The notes under the pieces are model-generated. The model did not search any database, was not told the DNA's origin, and worked only from the letters and a program-made list of their open reading frames with translations. The translations under genes were made by a program, and so were the position numbers. This document shows, piece after piece, positions 38,733-46,731 of a stretch of 64,000 bases of DNA. The stretch covers positions 1 to 64,000 of the forward strand of contig SVFM01000013.1 of the NCBI GenBank assembly GCA_015056865.1. The letters are read 5' to 3'. This DNA comes from Lachnospiraceae bacterium. Lineage in GTDB: Bacteria; Bacillota; Clostridia; Lachnospirales; Lachnospiraceae. The first letter of the stretch is position 1, and every line of letters begins with the position of its first letter.

Positions 38733-38916
38733 ATAGTTGTTTCGGGGCCATAGTCGCCTGCCCGGGACCTACCCTTCATGGGAGAACCCGCTCTCGCTCC
38801 GTGAAAGACGTAGCGGAATGCTAGGCTCGATGATCTCGCCAAGCACCGACGTCTTTCAAGGGTTTCCCCATGAAGGGTAGGGCCCGGGCAGGCAGCAATG
38901 GACTCGAAACAGCTAT
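38733..38916. repeat. Long hairpin element, copy B
   Basis: 184 bp forming one long imperfect hairpin. The arms (about 38733-38788 and 38860-38916) pair over about 55 positions with few mismatches, and TGAAAGACGT (38802-38811) pairs with ACGTCTTTCA (38849-38858). The core words GCTCTCGCTCCGTGAAA, AGCGG, CCAAGCACCG and TTTCAAGG match copy A (1661-1832), but the arm sequences are unrelated. It lies 36 bp upstream of the thiolase start. Relative to its neighbour gene it is in the opposite orientation to copy A. Confidence 0.8.
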
Positions 38917-39133
38917 ATTTAAATTATTTTATTCTATATGGAGTACAGTTTTCCATTGGCTGAATAAACATACTTTTATTACTTTTTTGTTATGTGTGCC
39001 TGTCTAATGGAGGAATTTCTGATGAATAATTACAGGTGATTTATTAATTAGTGGGGATTGTGAAATTTTTACTTGAAATTTTTTATCATTTTAGATTTGG
39101 TAATTTGGTGAATATGGTTAAAAAAACACATCA
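38917..39133. other. AT-rich spacer between LacI terminator and hairpin B
   Basis: No ORF or RNA gene seen. Promoters for the thiolase operon are expected here or inside the hairpin, but I see no minus-strand -35/-10 pair at standard spacing. Confidence 0.5.
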
Positions 39134-39156
39134 AAAAAGGGCCCTCAGCCCTTTTT
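39134..39156 (-). terminator. Terminator of the LacI gene
   Basis: AAAAAGGGC (39134-39142) pairs with GCCCTTTTT (39148-39156); on the minus strand the stem runs into T6. It ends 5 bases past the LacI stop. Confidence 0.85.
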
Positions 39157-39160
39157 CATG

Positions 39161-40156
39161 TTATATCTTCTTCACACTTCTGCGGACGATGATTTTAGGC
39201 CGATAGACCACGGATGCACCCTCCGTTTTTTCTCCTTCTATCTTAGATAAAAGCAAGCTGACCGCTTTGACAGCCAGTTTTTCCGCCTCAGCTCCTACCA
39301 CCGTCAGACCGTGGCGCTCCGAAAAAAAGGTGTCGTCATAGCATACAACACTGATATCCTCCGGGATTTTTACACCGCAATCCTTCAAGGCGTCTACAAA
39401 ACCAACCGCCATCAGATCGTTGCCGCAAAAAACTGCTGTGTAATCCAGTCCTTTTTTGACCAATTGCTCTCCACAGGCATATCCACTATCATAATTCAGT
39501 TCTCCCACCAGCACGCTGTTATCTGTCACGCATAGTTTCCCTTCTCGCATGGCATCCTCATAGCCTCGCCTACGCTCTCTGGCTGCCATAGAATAGGACT
39601 GTCCCATAATGTGACCTATCTTCTTGTGTCCCATCTCAATCAAATAGGATGTGATCATATATCCGCCCTGATAATTATCACTGGTAACAGAATCAAAATC
39701 TGAAAACCGGACACTTCGATTCAAGAAAACCACAGGAATTTCGCTTTCTTTCAGGCCTGCGGCAAGTTCCTCACCGCCCCTGACATTCATAAATATAATG
39801 CCTGCGTACCTTTCTCTGATGGCAATGTTTACAAAACTTGCCTCTTCCTCTATAGAATTGCGGCTGAAGGCTATCAAGGTGACATAACCTCTTTGTCCTG
39901 CCTCCTCCTGAATCGTCTTGATCAATTTTATGTAATAGCTATTGTCCAGATCGCCCACGATGATCATAATGGTTTTGCTCTTGGCCTGGGCGTTTCGCAG
40001 CTCCATCACATTGGTGCGGTAATTGTGCTCTATCAGCAGTTTCTCAATGGCCTCTCTGGTCTCCTTCTTCACATTAGATTTATTAGAAAGTACTCTGGAT
40101 ATGGTGGCGCAGGAGTAACCGCTTAATTCTGATAGCTCCTTAATCGTGATTCCCAT
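39161..40156 (-). CDS. LacI-family transcriptional regulator
   Basis: 331 residues. An N-terminal helix-turn-helix (TIKELSELSGYSCATISRVL with the hinge-type NKSNVKKETREAI) is followed by a periplasmic-binding-like effector domain (IMIIVGDLDNSYYIKLI, ending PKIIVRRSVKKI). These repressors usually respond to sugars. The ATG at 40156 follows AAAGGAGG; the GTG at 40165 is inside that site. It has its own promoter and terminator, so it is monocistronic. The target is unclear: the nearest sugar gene on either side is kilobases away. Confidence 0.9.
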   Translation of the reverse strand: MGITIKELSELSGYSCATISRVLSNKSNVKKETREAIEKLLIEHNYRTNVMELRNAQAKSKTIMIIVGDLDNSYYIKLIKTIQEEAGQRGYVTLIAFSRNSIEEEASFVNIAIRERYAGIIFMNVRGGEELAAGLKESEIPVVFLNRSVRFSDFDSVTSDNYQGGYMITSYLIEMGHKKIGHIMGQSYSMAARERRRGYEDAMREGKLCVTDNSVLVGELNYDSGYACGEQLVKKGLDYTAVFCGNDLMAVGFVDALKDCGVKIPEDISVVCYDDTFFSERHGLTVVGAEAEKLAVKAVSLLLSKIEGEKTEGASVVYRPKIIVRRSVKKI

Positions 40157-40179
40157 GTGGAACACCTCCTTTGCACTTT

Positions 40180-40208
40180 ATTGTAACAAAAATTTTCATG
40201 ATTGTCAT
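40180..40208 (-). promoter_or_regulatory. LacI gene promoter
   Basis: Minus strand ATGACA (40203-40208), a 17-base spacer and TACAAT (40180-40185), 24 bases before the start. Confidence 0.65.
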
Positions 40209-40249
40209 TAGTTTGTGAAATTTTTTGTCATTGAATATAAAGTAGCGCA

Positions 40250-40307
40250 AGCGCTGTTCTCTCAAAAAAAAAAACTCCCAAGCAATAGCTTGGAAGTTTT
40301 TTGAGAA
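40250..40307 (-). terminator. tRNA-Gln terminator within a larger inverted repeat
   Basis: On the minus strand CTTCCAAGC/GCTTGGGAG is followed by a run of 11 T residues, a strong terminator. It is enclosed by a second repeat: AGCGCTGTTCTC at 40250-40261 is complementary to 40302-40313. The latter includes the last five bases of tRNA-Gln and its discriminator position, so the acceptor 3' strand is complementary to sequence just past the terminator. Confidence 0.85.
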
Positions 40308-40379
40308 CAGCGCTACAAGGATTCGAACCTTGAAATGACGGAGTCAGAGTCCGTTGCCTTACCGTTTGGCGATAGCGCT
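40308..40379 (-). tRNA. tRNA-Gln (CUG anticodon)
   Basis: 72 nt. Acceptor AGCGCTA/TAGCGCT closes, the anticodon loop CTCTGAC between ACGGA and TCCGT gives CUG, and the T-arm AAGGTTCGAATCCTT is intact. The D-arm CGCCAAACGGTAAGGC is the usual tRNA-Gln form. No CCA is encoded. It has its own promoter and terminator. Confidence 0.93.
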
Positions 40380-40399
40380 ATGTCTTGACTACTTGATGT

Positions 40400-40428
40400 A
40401 TTATACATGAAGTATTACCATTTTGCAA
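40400..40428 (-). promoter_or_regulatory. tRNA-Gln promoter
   Basis: Minus strand TTGCAA (40423-40428), a 17-base spacer and TATAAT (40400-40405), 21 bases before the tRNA. It begins 10 bases past the LysR gene stop. Confidence 0.8.
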
Positions 40429-40437
40429 GACCTAAAT

Positions 40438-41376
40438 TCAAAAAATTTGCGCTAACTGCAAAAATTCTTCCATCGCCCGGCTCACATACCTTCCACGCTT
40501 CCAATAAAAGTACAAACCGCGCTCACTCAAAGCCTTGGGAAGCTTATAGTAGACCACCCCGGGATTCTCCGGCACCTTCTGCACCAAGGTATCTCCGATC
40601 ACTGAAATACCCATTCCTGAGCAGGTAACATTATAGGCGGTCATCTGCTGATCCAGCTCCAGAAGAATTTTAGGTGTAAACCCATGGGCCTGGCAGATTT
40701 TCATGGCATGTTTTCTGGTGTCATTGTCCGGCTTTAATAAAACAAAAGGCTCTCCCCGAAACGCATCCAGGGGCACCGGTAAAATCTCATCCTGCAGATA
40801 ATATCCACTGCGGATCCACTCCGGCCGGATCCGATACGCTTCCATCCTACGGTTGATCTCAAAGGCTCTGGGCACTGCCAAGACCAAGCGCTCCGTGCGG
40901 AAAAGCTTTTTCTCAAAAGCTTCCTCCCCTGCCAATCCATAATCGATCATAATATCCACATCTCCGGCCAGCAAATGCTCTTGCAGGCGGGCTGTGCGTT
41001 CTTCCATCAGCACCAGTTTGACCGAAGGATATTTCCGTGCAAACCGGGCCATCATGGGCGGCAGTATCCATGAGGAAAACAAATTGCTCCCTCCCAGTAT
41101 AAGATTGCCTGTCTTCAGTTCTCCACAGTCGTTTACATAATCTGAAAATCCACTCTCCACGGATAAAATCTGCTCCACAGATCTGATGTACCTTTCTCCT
41201 AACTCTGTAAGTCCCAGCGGCTTGGTACTGCGGTCAAAGATCGGGTAACCTATGCGGGCCTCCACCCGCTTAACATTGGCACTTAATGAAGGCTGGGAAA
41301 TAAACAGATTCTGTGCCGCCTTGGAAAAACTTCTCTCTTTATACACCTCATACACATATTCCATCCCTTGAAACAT
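40438..41376 (-). CDS. LysR-family transcriptional regulator
   Basis: 312 residues. The N-terminal winged helix has the LysR form (YVYEVYKERSFSKAAQNLFI then SQPSLSANVKRVE), followed by the two-lobed effector domain (NLILGGSNLFSSWILPPM). It is divergent from aspA across 107 bp containing a long palindrome, so it very probably regulates aspA. The ATG at 41376 has GGAGG at 5-6 bases; the frame is open far upstream without support. Confidence 0.9.
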   Translation of the reverse strand: MFQGMEYVYEVYKERSFSKAAQNLFISQPSLSANVKRVEARIGYPIFDRSTKPLGLTELGERYIRSVEQILSVESGFSDYVNDCGELKTGNLILGGSNLFSSWILPPMMARFARKYPSVKLVLMEERTARLQEHLLAGDVDIMIDYGLAGEEAFEKKLFRTERLVLAVPRAFEINRRMEAYRIRPEWIRSGYYLQDEILPVPLDAFRGEPFVLLKPDNDTRKHAMKICQAHGFTPKILLELDQQMTAYNVTCSGMGISVIGDTLVQKVPENPGVVYYKLPKALSERGLYFYWKRGRYVSRAMEEFLQLAQIF

Positions 41377-41400
41377 AGCGTCCTCCATAACTTGAAAACT

Positions 41401-41454
41401 ATACAAATTATAATAATATATGTATTTGTATATACTATAACTCTTTTCTATAAT
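41401..41454 (+). promoter_or_regulatory. aspA promoter with LysR-type palindromic operator
   Basis: TTGTAT (41426-41431), a 17-base spacer and TATAAT (41449-41454) lie 30 bases before aspA. ATACAAAT (41401-41408) and ATTTGTAT (41424-41431) are perfect inverted halves 15 bases apart, and the right half covers the -35. This fits LysR recognition sites placed just upstream of a regulated -35. Confidence 0.75.
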
Positions 41455-41483
41455 GAAAGCAACAACAAAAGGAGGATTCTCGC

Positions 41484-42899
41484 ATGAAAGATACAAAGGC
41501 AATGAACTACAGAATAGAGAAGGATTCCATCGGTACCAAAGAAGTACCGGCAAAGGCATACTATGGTGTACAAACTTTACGTGCCGCTGAAAATTTCCAC
41601 ATTACAGGACAGACCATGCATCCGGAGATCATCGTGAGCCTGGCCTACATAAAAAAAGCCTGCGCACTGGCAAACCATCAGGTGGGTATTCTGGATGATA
41701 AGATCGCTCAAGCGATCATACAGGCTTGTGATGAGATCGTAGCAGGAAAGCTGCATGATCATTTTATCGTAGACCCTATCCAGGGCGGTGCAGGTACCTC
41801 CCTGAATATGAACGCCAATGAAGTCATTGCCAACCGCGCCATCGAGATCCTGGGAGGGCAAAAGGGAGACTATTCCATGGTACACCCCAATGACCACGTA
41901 AACAACGGTCAGTCCACCAACGATGTGATTCCCACTGCCGGAAAAATGACTGCACTGCGCCTCCTAAAAAATCTAAAGAAAGAATTGCTTCGTCTCCACG
42001 AGGCATTCTGCATCAAAGCAGAGGAATTTGACCACATTATCAAAATGGGCCGTACTCAGATGCAGGATGCGGTTCCTATCCGACTAGGTCAGGAGTTTAA
42101 AGCCTATTCCGTAGCCATCATGCGGGACATCATCCGAATCGACAAAACCTCTCAGGAACTGCGCTCCCTGAATATGGGCGGAACCGCCATCGGAACCGGT
42201 ATCAATGCAGACACAGACTATGTAAAGCAGATTGTTCCTACCCTGGCAGAAGTATCCGGTATGGATTTTGTTCAGGCAGATGACCTAATCGATTCCACCC
42301 AGAGCCTGGATCCCTTTGTTGCAGTTTCCGGCGCCCTCAAGGCCTGCGCCGTCAGTCTGTCAAAGATTGCCAACGACCTGCGCCTGATGTCCTCCGGCCC
42401 CAGAACAGGTTTTGCTGAGATCAACCTACCTCCCAAGCAAAATGGCTCTTCCATCATGCCCGGCAAGGTCAATCCGGTTATTCCGGAGGTGGTAAACCAG
42501 GTGGCATTCAAGGTGATCGGCAATGATATGACCATAGCCATGGCAGCAGAAGCCGGGCAGCTGGAATTAAACGCTTTTGAACCTGTAACCTTCTACTGCT
42601 TATTCCAGTCCATCGACACCCTGGCCAATGCCATCCAGACTTTCGTAGACAACTGCGTGCTGGGCATCACCGCCAACGAGGAAAACTGCCGTGATCTGCT
42701 GGAGAACAGCGTGGGCATCATCACTGCCATTTGCCCCCATGTGGGATATCAGAAGGCCGCTGATATTGCGAAAAAAGCGTTAAAGACCGGTGAATCCGTC
42801 CGTAGCCTGATCCTGCAGGAGAAGCTTCTATCCGCAGAGGAACTGGAAGCGATTTTGGATCCTGTGAAAATGACAGAGCCCGGTATTTCAGGCAAATAA
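41484..42899 (+). CDS. aspA: Aspartate ammonia-lyase
   Basis: 471 residues of the fumarase/aspartase superfamily, converting L-aspartate to fumarate and ammonia. The catalytic-loop signature GSSIMPGKVNP lies near residue 321. VHPNDHVNNGQSTNDVIPTA and QDAVPIRLGQEF are in place, and the N-terminal GTKEVPAKAYYGVQT is typical of aspartase rather than fumarase. The ATG has GGAGG 8 bases upstream. It supplies fumarate for anaerobic reduction. The end overlaps the convergent exporter gene by 12 bases. Confidence 0.95.
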   Translation: MKDTKAMNYRIEKDSIGTKEVPAKAYYGVQTLRAAENFHITGQTMHPEIIVSLAYIKKACALANHQVGILDDKIAQAIIQACDEIVAGKLHDHFIVDPIQGGAGTSLNMNANEVIANRAIEILGGQKGDYSMVHPNDHVNNGQSTNDVIPTAGKMTALRLLKNLKKELLRLHEAFCIKAEEFDHIIKMGRTQMQDAVPIRLGQEFKAYSVAIMRDIIRIDKTSQELRSLNMGGTAIGTGINADTDYVKQIVPTLAEVSGMDFVQADDLIDSTQSLDPFVAVSGALKACAVSLSKIANDLRLMSSGPRTGFAEINLPPKQNGSSIMPGKVNPVIPEVVNQVAFKVIGNDMTIAMAAEAGQLELNAFEPVTFYCLFQSIDTLANAIQTFVDNCVLGITANEENCRDLLENSVGIITAICPHVGYQKAADIAKKALKTGESVRSLILQEKLLSAEELEAILDPVKMTEPGISGK

Positions 42900-43742
42900 C
42901 TTAAAACAAAAATCGATTATAATACCGGACAGCACGCCAATGCCGTACAGGATGCCAAGGATCTTCAGATTCTCCTTCCTGTCGGCATTTGTTTTAAACA
43001 AAACCAAAACCCCGGCACCGGCACCAGCCAGCAAACCGGCCAGCATAGAGCCAAGACTCATCATTCCTTCCACATACAACCGGGTCAGCACCACCGACGC
43101 GGCACAGTTGGGGATCAGACCTACCAATCCCGCGATCAGAGGCCCCACTACAGGCATATCTGACAACAAGTCAGCCAGTACCTCCTCCCCACCGGAATGG
43201 AGGATCAAATTCAAAGCAAATGTGATGATCACAACAAACAATCCAATTCTTGCAGTATGAACCAGGGCTGAATAGAAAATACTCTTTCCCTGGCCGCAGT
43301 TGCAGTGATCATGCTCACACATCTCATGAATGTGATCATGCTCTTCCTGCTTTGCAGGCAATAACAGGTCGATCAGCAATCCTGCCACCATACCGATGAC
43401 CACCTTGATACCAAGGATTTTCAGGATCAAGTCGGGGGAAACTGCCTCTGAGATCAGGATAGGCAGCATCTCATCCGATGTGGACAAAAAGATGGCAATC
43501 AAAGTACCCACAGTAATCACGCGTCCTGCATAAAGATTGGACGCCGCCGTAGAAAATCCGCACTGAGGTACTGCTCCCAGCAAACTGCCCACCACAGGAC
43601 CGAACTTACCGCTCTTTTTGATAAAGGTATTGGTACGACTTCCGGCCTTATGTTCCAGCCATTCCATGACCAGATACGTCAAAAAAAGAAATGGAACCAA
43701 CTTCACACTGTCTAATAATGTATGCTCTATAATTTCTATCAT
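42888..43742 (-). CDS. Putative heavy-metal exporter (ArsP_2/10-TM type)
   Basis: 284 residues with about eight to ten membrane helices in two related halves: GSLLGAVPQCGFSTAASNLY near residue 55 and AGLVGLIPNCAASVVLTRLY near 200, each with a conserved Pro-x-Cys. A His/Cys-rich cytoplasmic loop (EEHDHIHEMCEHDHCNC, about 133-149) probably binds metal. This matches the putative metal exporter family annotated as arsenic or manganese efflux. It follows the glycosidase-like gene by 15 bp. I see no metal riboswitch upstream. Confidence 0.82.
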   Translation of the reverse strand: MIEIIEHTLLDSVKLVPFLFLTYLVMEWLEHKAGSRTNTFIKKSGKFGPVVGSLLGAVPQCGFSTAASNLYAGRVITVGTLIAIFLSTSDEMLPILISEAVSPDLILKILGIKVVIGMVAGLLIDLLLPAKQEEHDHIHEMCEHDHCNCGQGKSIFYSALVHTARIGLFVVIITFALNLILHSGGEEVLADLLSDMPVVGPLIAGLVGLIPNCAASVVLTRLYVEGMMSLGSMLAGLLAGAGAGVLVLFKTNADRKENLKILGILYGIGVLSGIIIDFCFKLFA

Positions 43743-43757
43743 CTACAATACCTTTCC

Positions 43758-46274
43758 CTATTGTGCCAGCTCTGCCGCGATATGGGCACAGTTAAGCACC
43801 TTTTCCAGAAGCATCCCCTGGGTATAATAATAATGATTGGCCGCTTCAAATCCGATACTGGGATTGCGCCTCATAATATGATACAGCTCTTTGGCAAGTT
43901 CCGTCTCATTGCAGAGCACCTGCTGAATAATTTCCTTGGCCTGGGTACCGCCTTCTGACAGATAACGATCTCTGCAGCGGATAAACCGTATCTGATTATA
44001 GGAGGCCTTAAATTGGATATAAGTAGCATGGGCAATATCCTTAAACTCGCACTCCGGCATGTCCGCCAGCCTGTCCAGTCCAAGCTTCCACTTGTCACAC
44101 AATACCTTAAACTGATTCTCAAAAATATCCTCCGGATACATGGCCTGCCATGCGGCCAGATCATCGTAGGCATAGCAGGTCATGGTAGCTGCCAGCCCCG
44201 TGGGCTTTGCAAACAGCAGATTGGATGCACCGCCGTTTTGAGGTCCAACGTATAATGTTTGAATATCAAAAGGAAACTCTTTAAATGCATCGCTGAAAAC
44301 ATCTGCAGCCTCCTGTACCTGTTTGGCATAGTCCCCATAAAGGCTTCTGTAAACTTTGCCCAAGTCCACACTTTCCTCTTCCCCCATGGTTTCAAAGAAA
44401 AGTTCGGAAACCACCTTGATGCTGGGAGAGGGATAGCCGCCCAAAGTCCAGCTCAGCATCAGATGCTCCACACCGGCCTCTGCCAGTTCCTGCACATTCT
44501 GAACCAACAGGGAATATACCGGCAGATAAGGAATGGTAGAGCACTCCCAGCTGTTGTTGATCTGCATCTTGGCCGCCACCTGGTGTCCCCTGCTTCGAGC
44601 GTACATCCACTGTCTTCTGGCCACAGGGCTGATGCCGCAGATGGACACAGAATAGTCATGTACCTTTCCCCGAACACCTCCTACAAAGGTCGGTATCAAG
44701 CTCTCCCTATTGGACATGAGAATCACATCCTCCGGCATCAGATCAATACACTTCTCTGTCTCCTGCAGTGTCATAAATCCACCGCCATTCCAGCTCCAGT
44801 TCCAGGCAATGACCTTGATCCGTGGATCCACAGCATGGGCACTCTCAGCAATGAGGCGATTCACCTCAGCCAGCACCTCATACTGTTTCCGCCCGGCACA
44901 TCTGGGACATGTCATCTGAGTCGTCAACGAATAGCAGTTTGTAATATTTTCAGATCTGGTTATGGTAAACAAACCACCCAACCCGGGGGCACCTTGGCAG
45001 AGCCTGCGGATTCCCTGTGTCAAATACTCCTGGACCTGCGGTGTGGAGGTACACAGGCAGCCATAACCATCCCTCATGTTACCAAGAATCTCTGGACGTT
45101 TGTCAAAGAAGGACAAGGGCATGGCCCGAGGCTCGTTGATATACAAATACACCTTGATGCCATAGCGTTTTGCACGCTTCACAAAAGCCGCCAGATTGGC
45201 AAGCCTGCTCTCCCAGCCCTGAGAAAGTCCGGGCACAAAGGGAAACTCTACTAATTTGTAAAGCACTGCCTGCAACCAAATACCGTTAATACCGGTTTCT
45301 GCATAGCTCTCCAACAACTCATCCGGACAATACACACTGCTGTCCACATCAAAAGCATCATTATAAAGACCGCTGAAGGAATAAATGTATCTGGTCTTAA
45401 ATCTGGCCCGGCGGGCATACTGGCGTTTTTCAAAATACAGGCCACCCTTTTCCCTGGCCAAATCCTTCAAAAATGTCAATCCACGCAAAATGCCGGCGCT
45501 GTCCGCCGCCCGGACCTGTATACCATCCTCTGTAATATCAATTTCATGATATTCCTCTTCTCGGGCACCTTCAAGAAGCGCCAACACAATCTTCTTTTGA
45601 CCGCTGCCGGAAAAAGAGATGCCCCAGGCTTTCTTCACATCACGCAAAAACCTCTGCACTATAAAAGGCACATCCTCATCCCCGGTCAGATCCTGAATCT
45701 CCCAAGAATCATCTATGGACACACAGCCCTCACAAATTATCTCCGTAACCCTCTGCAAATACTGAGGAGCCTGCGCCCGGGCATAAAAATCAAACGGCTG
45801 CTCTCCCTTATCATCAAAGGAAAAATGCTGCTCCATGGTCTCACGGATCCAACCGGTCTGTTTCTCCTGCTCCGGGGTCAGATCAGTATAAACAACCTCC
45901 GGACAGATAGGTTTTTTGCTACCCAGTTTAATATCCAGAAAATCCTCTTCCTTTAAAACCAAGGCCAACCGCTCTTCATCCCAACCCAAAAGCTCCAACA
46001 GCTGAGAATAAGGCAACAGTTGCCAGTTCGCCCGGATAATGGATATGTAGCCCCTGCCGAGCCATGCGGACACATCCCCCTGGTCCGGCAGTCCCATCTT
46101 CTTGGCCTGATCAATCACCTGCTCCGTGCCTGTCTTTAACACAGCAGCCAAACGATCCGCGGGTACCATATCCCAGTTTCTGAAAATAAACGCCTGCATC
46201 CTGGTGGGAAAGTGTTCCAAAGGTGCTCCAAAACCCTCTTCCTTGGGCAATATCAATGTTTTTTCCTCTGCCAT
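43758..46274 (-). CDS. Glycoside-hydrolase-like protein with GH20-type N-domain and TIM barrel
   Basis: 838 residues, no signal peptide. After about 140 residues without a match comes a region like the GH20 N-terminal domain (IQVRAADSAGILRGLTFLKD near 230), then a barrel starting RARFKTRYIYSFSG (~285) with strand-like GINGIWLQAVLY, YGIKVYLYINEP and VIAWNWSWNGGG. I do not recognise the standard GH20 Asp-Glu pair, so the catalytic residues and substrate are unknown; alpha-glucuronidase-like barrels are an alternative. GGAGG lies 9 bases before the ATG. It is on one strand with the metal exporter 15 bp downstream, an odd pairing. Confidence 0.65.
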   Translation of the reverse strand: MAEEKTLILPKEEGFGAPLEHFPTRMQAFIFRNWDMVPADRLAAVLKTGTEQVIDQAKKMGLPDQGDVSAWLGRGYISIIRANWQLLPYSQLLELLGWDEERLALVLKEEDFLDIKLGSKKPICPEVVYTDLTPEQEKQTGWIRETMEQHFSFDDKGEQPFDFYARAQAPQYLQRVTEIICEGCVSIDDSWEIQDLTGDEDVPFIVQRFLRDVKKAWGISFSGSGQKKIVLALLEGAREEEYHEIDITEDGIQVRAADSAGILRGLTFLKDLAREKGGLYFEKRQYARRARFKTRYIYSFSGLYNDAFDVDSSVYCPDELLESYAETGINGIWLQAVLYKLVEFPFVPGLSQGWESRLANLAAFVKRAKRYGIKVYLYINEPRAMPLSFFDKRPEILGNMRDGYGCLCTSTPQVQEYLTQGIRRLCQGAPGLGGLFTITRSENITNCYSLTTQMTCPRCAGRKQYEVLAEVNRLIAESAHAVDPRIKVIAWNWSWNGGGFMTLQETEKCIDLMPEDVILMSNRESLIPTFVGGVRGKVHDYSVSICGISPVARRQWMYARSRGHQVAAKMQINNSWECSTIPYLPVYSLLVQNVQELAEAGVEHLMLSWTLGGYPSPSIKVVSELFFETMGEEESVDLGKVYRSLYGDYAKQVQEAADVFSDAFKEFPFDIQTLYVGPQNGGASNLLFAKPTGLAATMTCYAYDDLAAWQAMYPEDIFENQFKVLCDKWKLGLDRLADMPECEFKDIAHATYIQFKASYNQIRFIRCRDRYLSEGGTQAKEIIQQVLCNETELAKELYHIMRRNPSIGFEAANHYYYTQGMLLEKVLNCAHIAAELAQ

Positions 46275-46392
46275 GACCTGATCCTCCCTAACATACGAAC
46301 TTTCTTTGTTTTACAGATTTTATCACAAGAAAAACCTCTTCGCAATATACAAAACAGCAAAAGCTTTTCAGAGAAGTTAAATAGAATTAATC

Positions 46393-46421
46393 TTGACATT
46401 TGCCGCCGTACAGTGTATTAT
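46393..46421 (+). promoter_or_regulatory. tRNA-Pro promoter
   Basis: TTGACA (46393-46398), a 17-base spacer and TATTAT (46416-46421), 26 bases before the tRNA. Confidence 0.88.
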
Positions 46422-46446
46422 CTTAATGTTGTTAATCATTGTATGG

Positions 46447-46520
<74 letters not shown>

Positions 46521-46537
46521 TTTACAACAAATACAGA

Positions 46538-46585
46538 AAATGCGCCAATCCGCTAAAGTAGCAGGTTTGACGCATTTCTTTGTTT
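46538..46585 (+). terminator. Probable terminator after tRNA-Pro
   Basis: AAATGCG (46538-46544) pairs with CGCATTT (46571-46577), with an inner GCTA/TAGC hairpin, followed by CTTTGTTTC. The tail is weaker than usual. Confidence 0.5.
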
Positions 46586-46731
46586 CTATAATTTTATGTT
46601 GTTGTATGCAAATACCCCTCTTAAATATGGTAGAAAGGTACATAAGAAGCTTCTTGCAAAGATGAATAAAGGTATGGGCAGAGAATAATACTTTAAATAA
46701 TAAGCCAATAACATAATAAGGAGGAAATGAC

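Noticed and set aside
43743..46446. Metal riboswitch (yybP-ykoY type) for the exporter gene
   Set aside because: Only 15 bases separate the exporter from the upstream gene, and no such fold is seen before that gene either.
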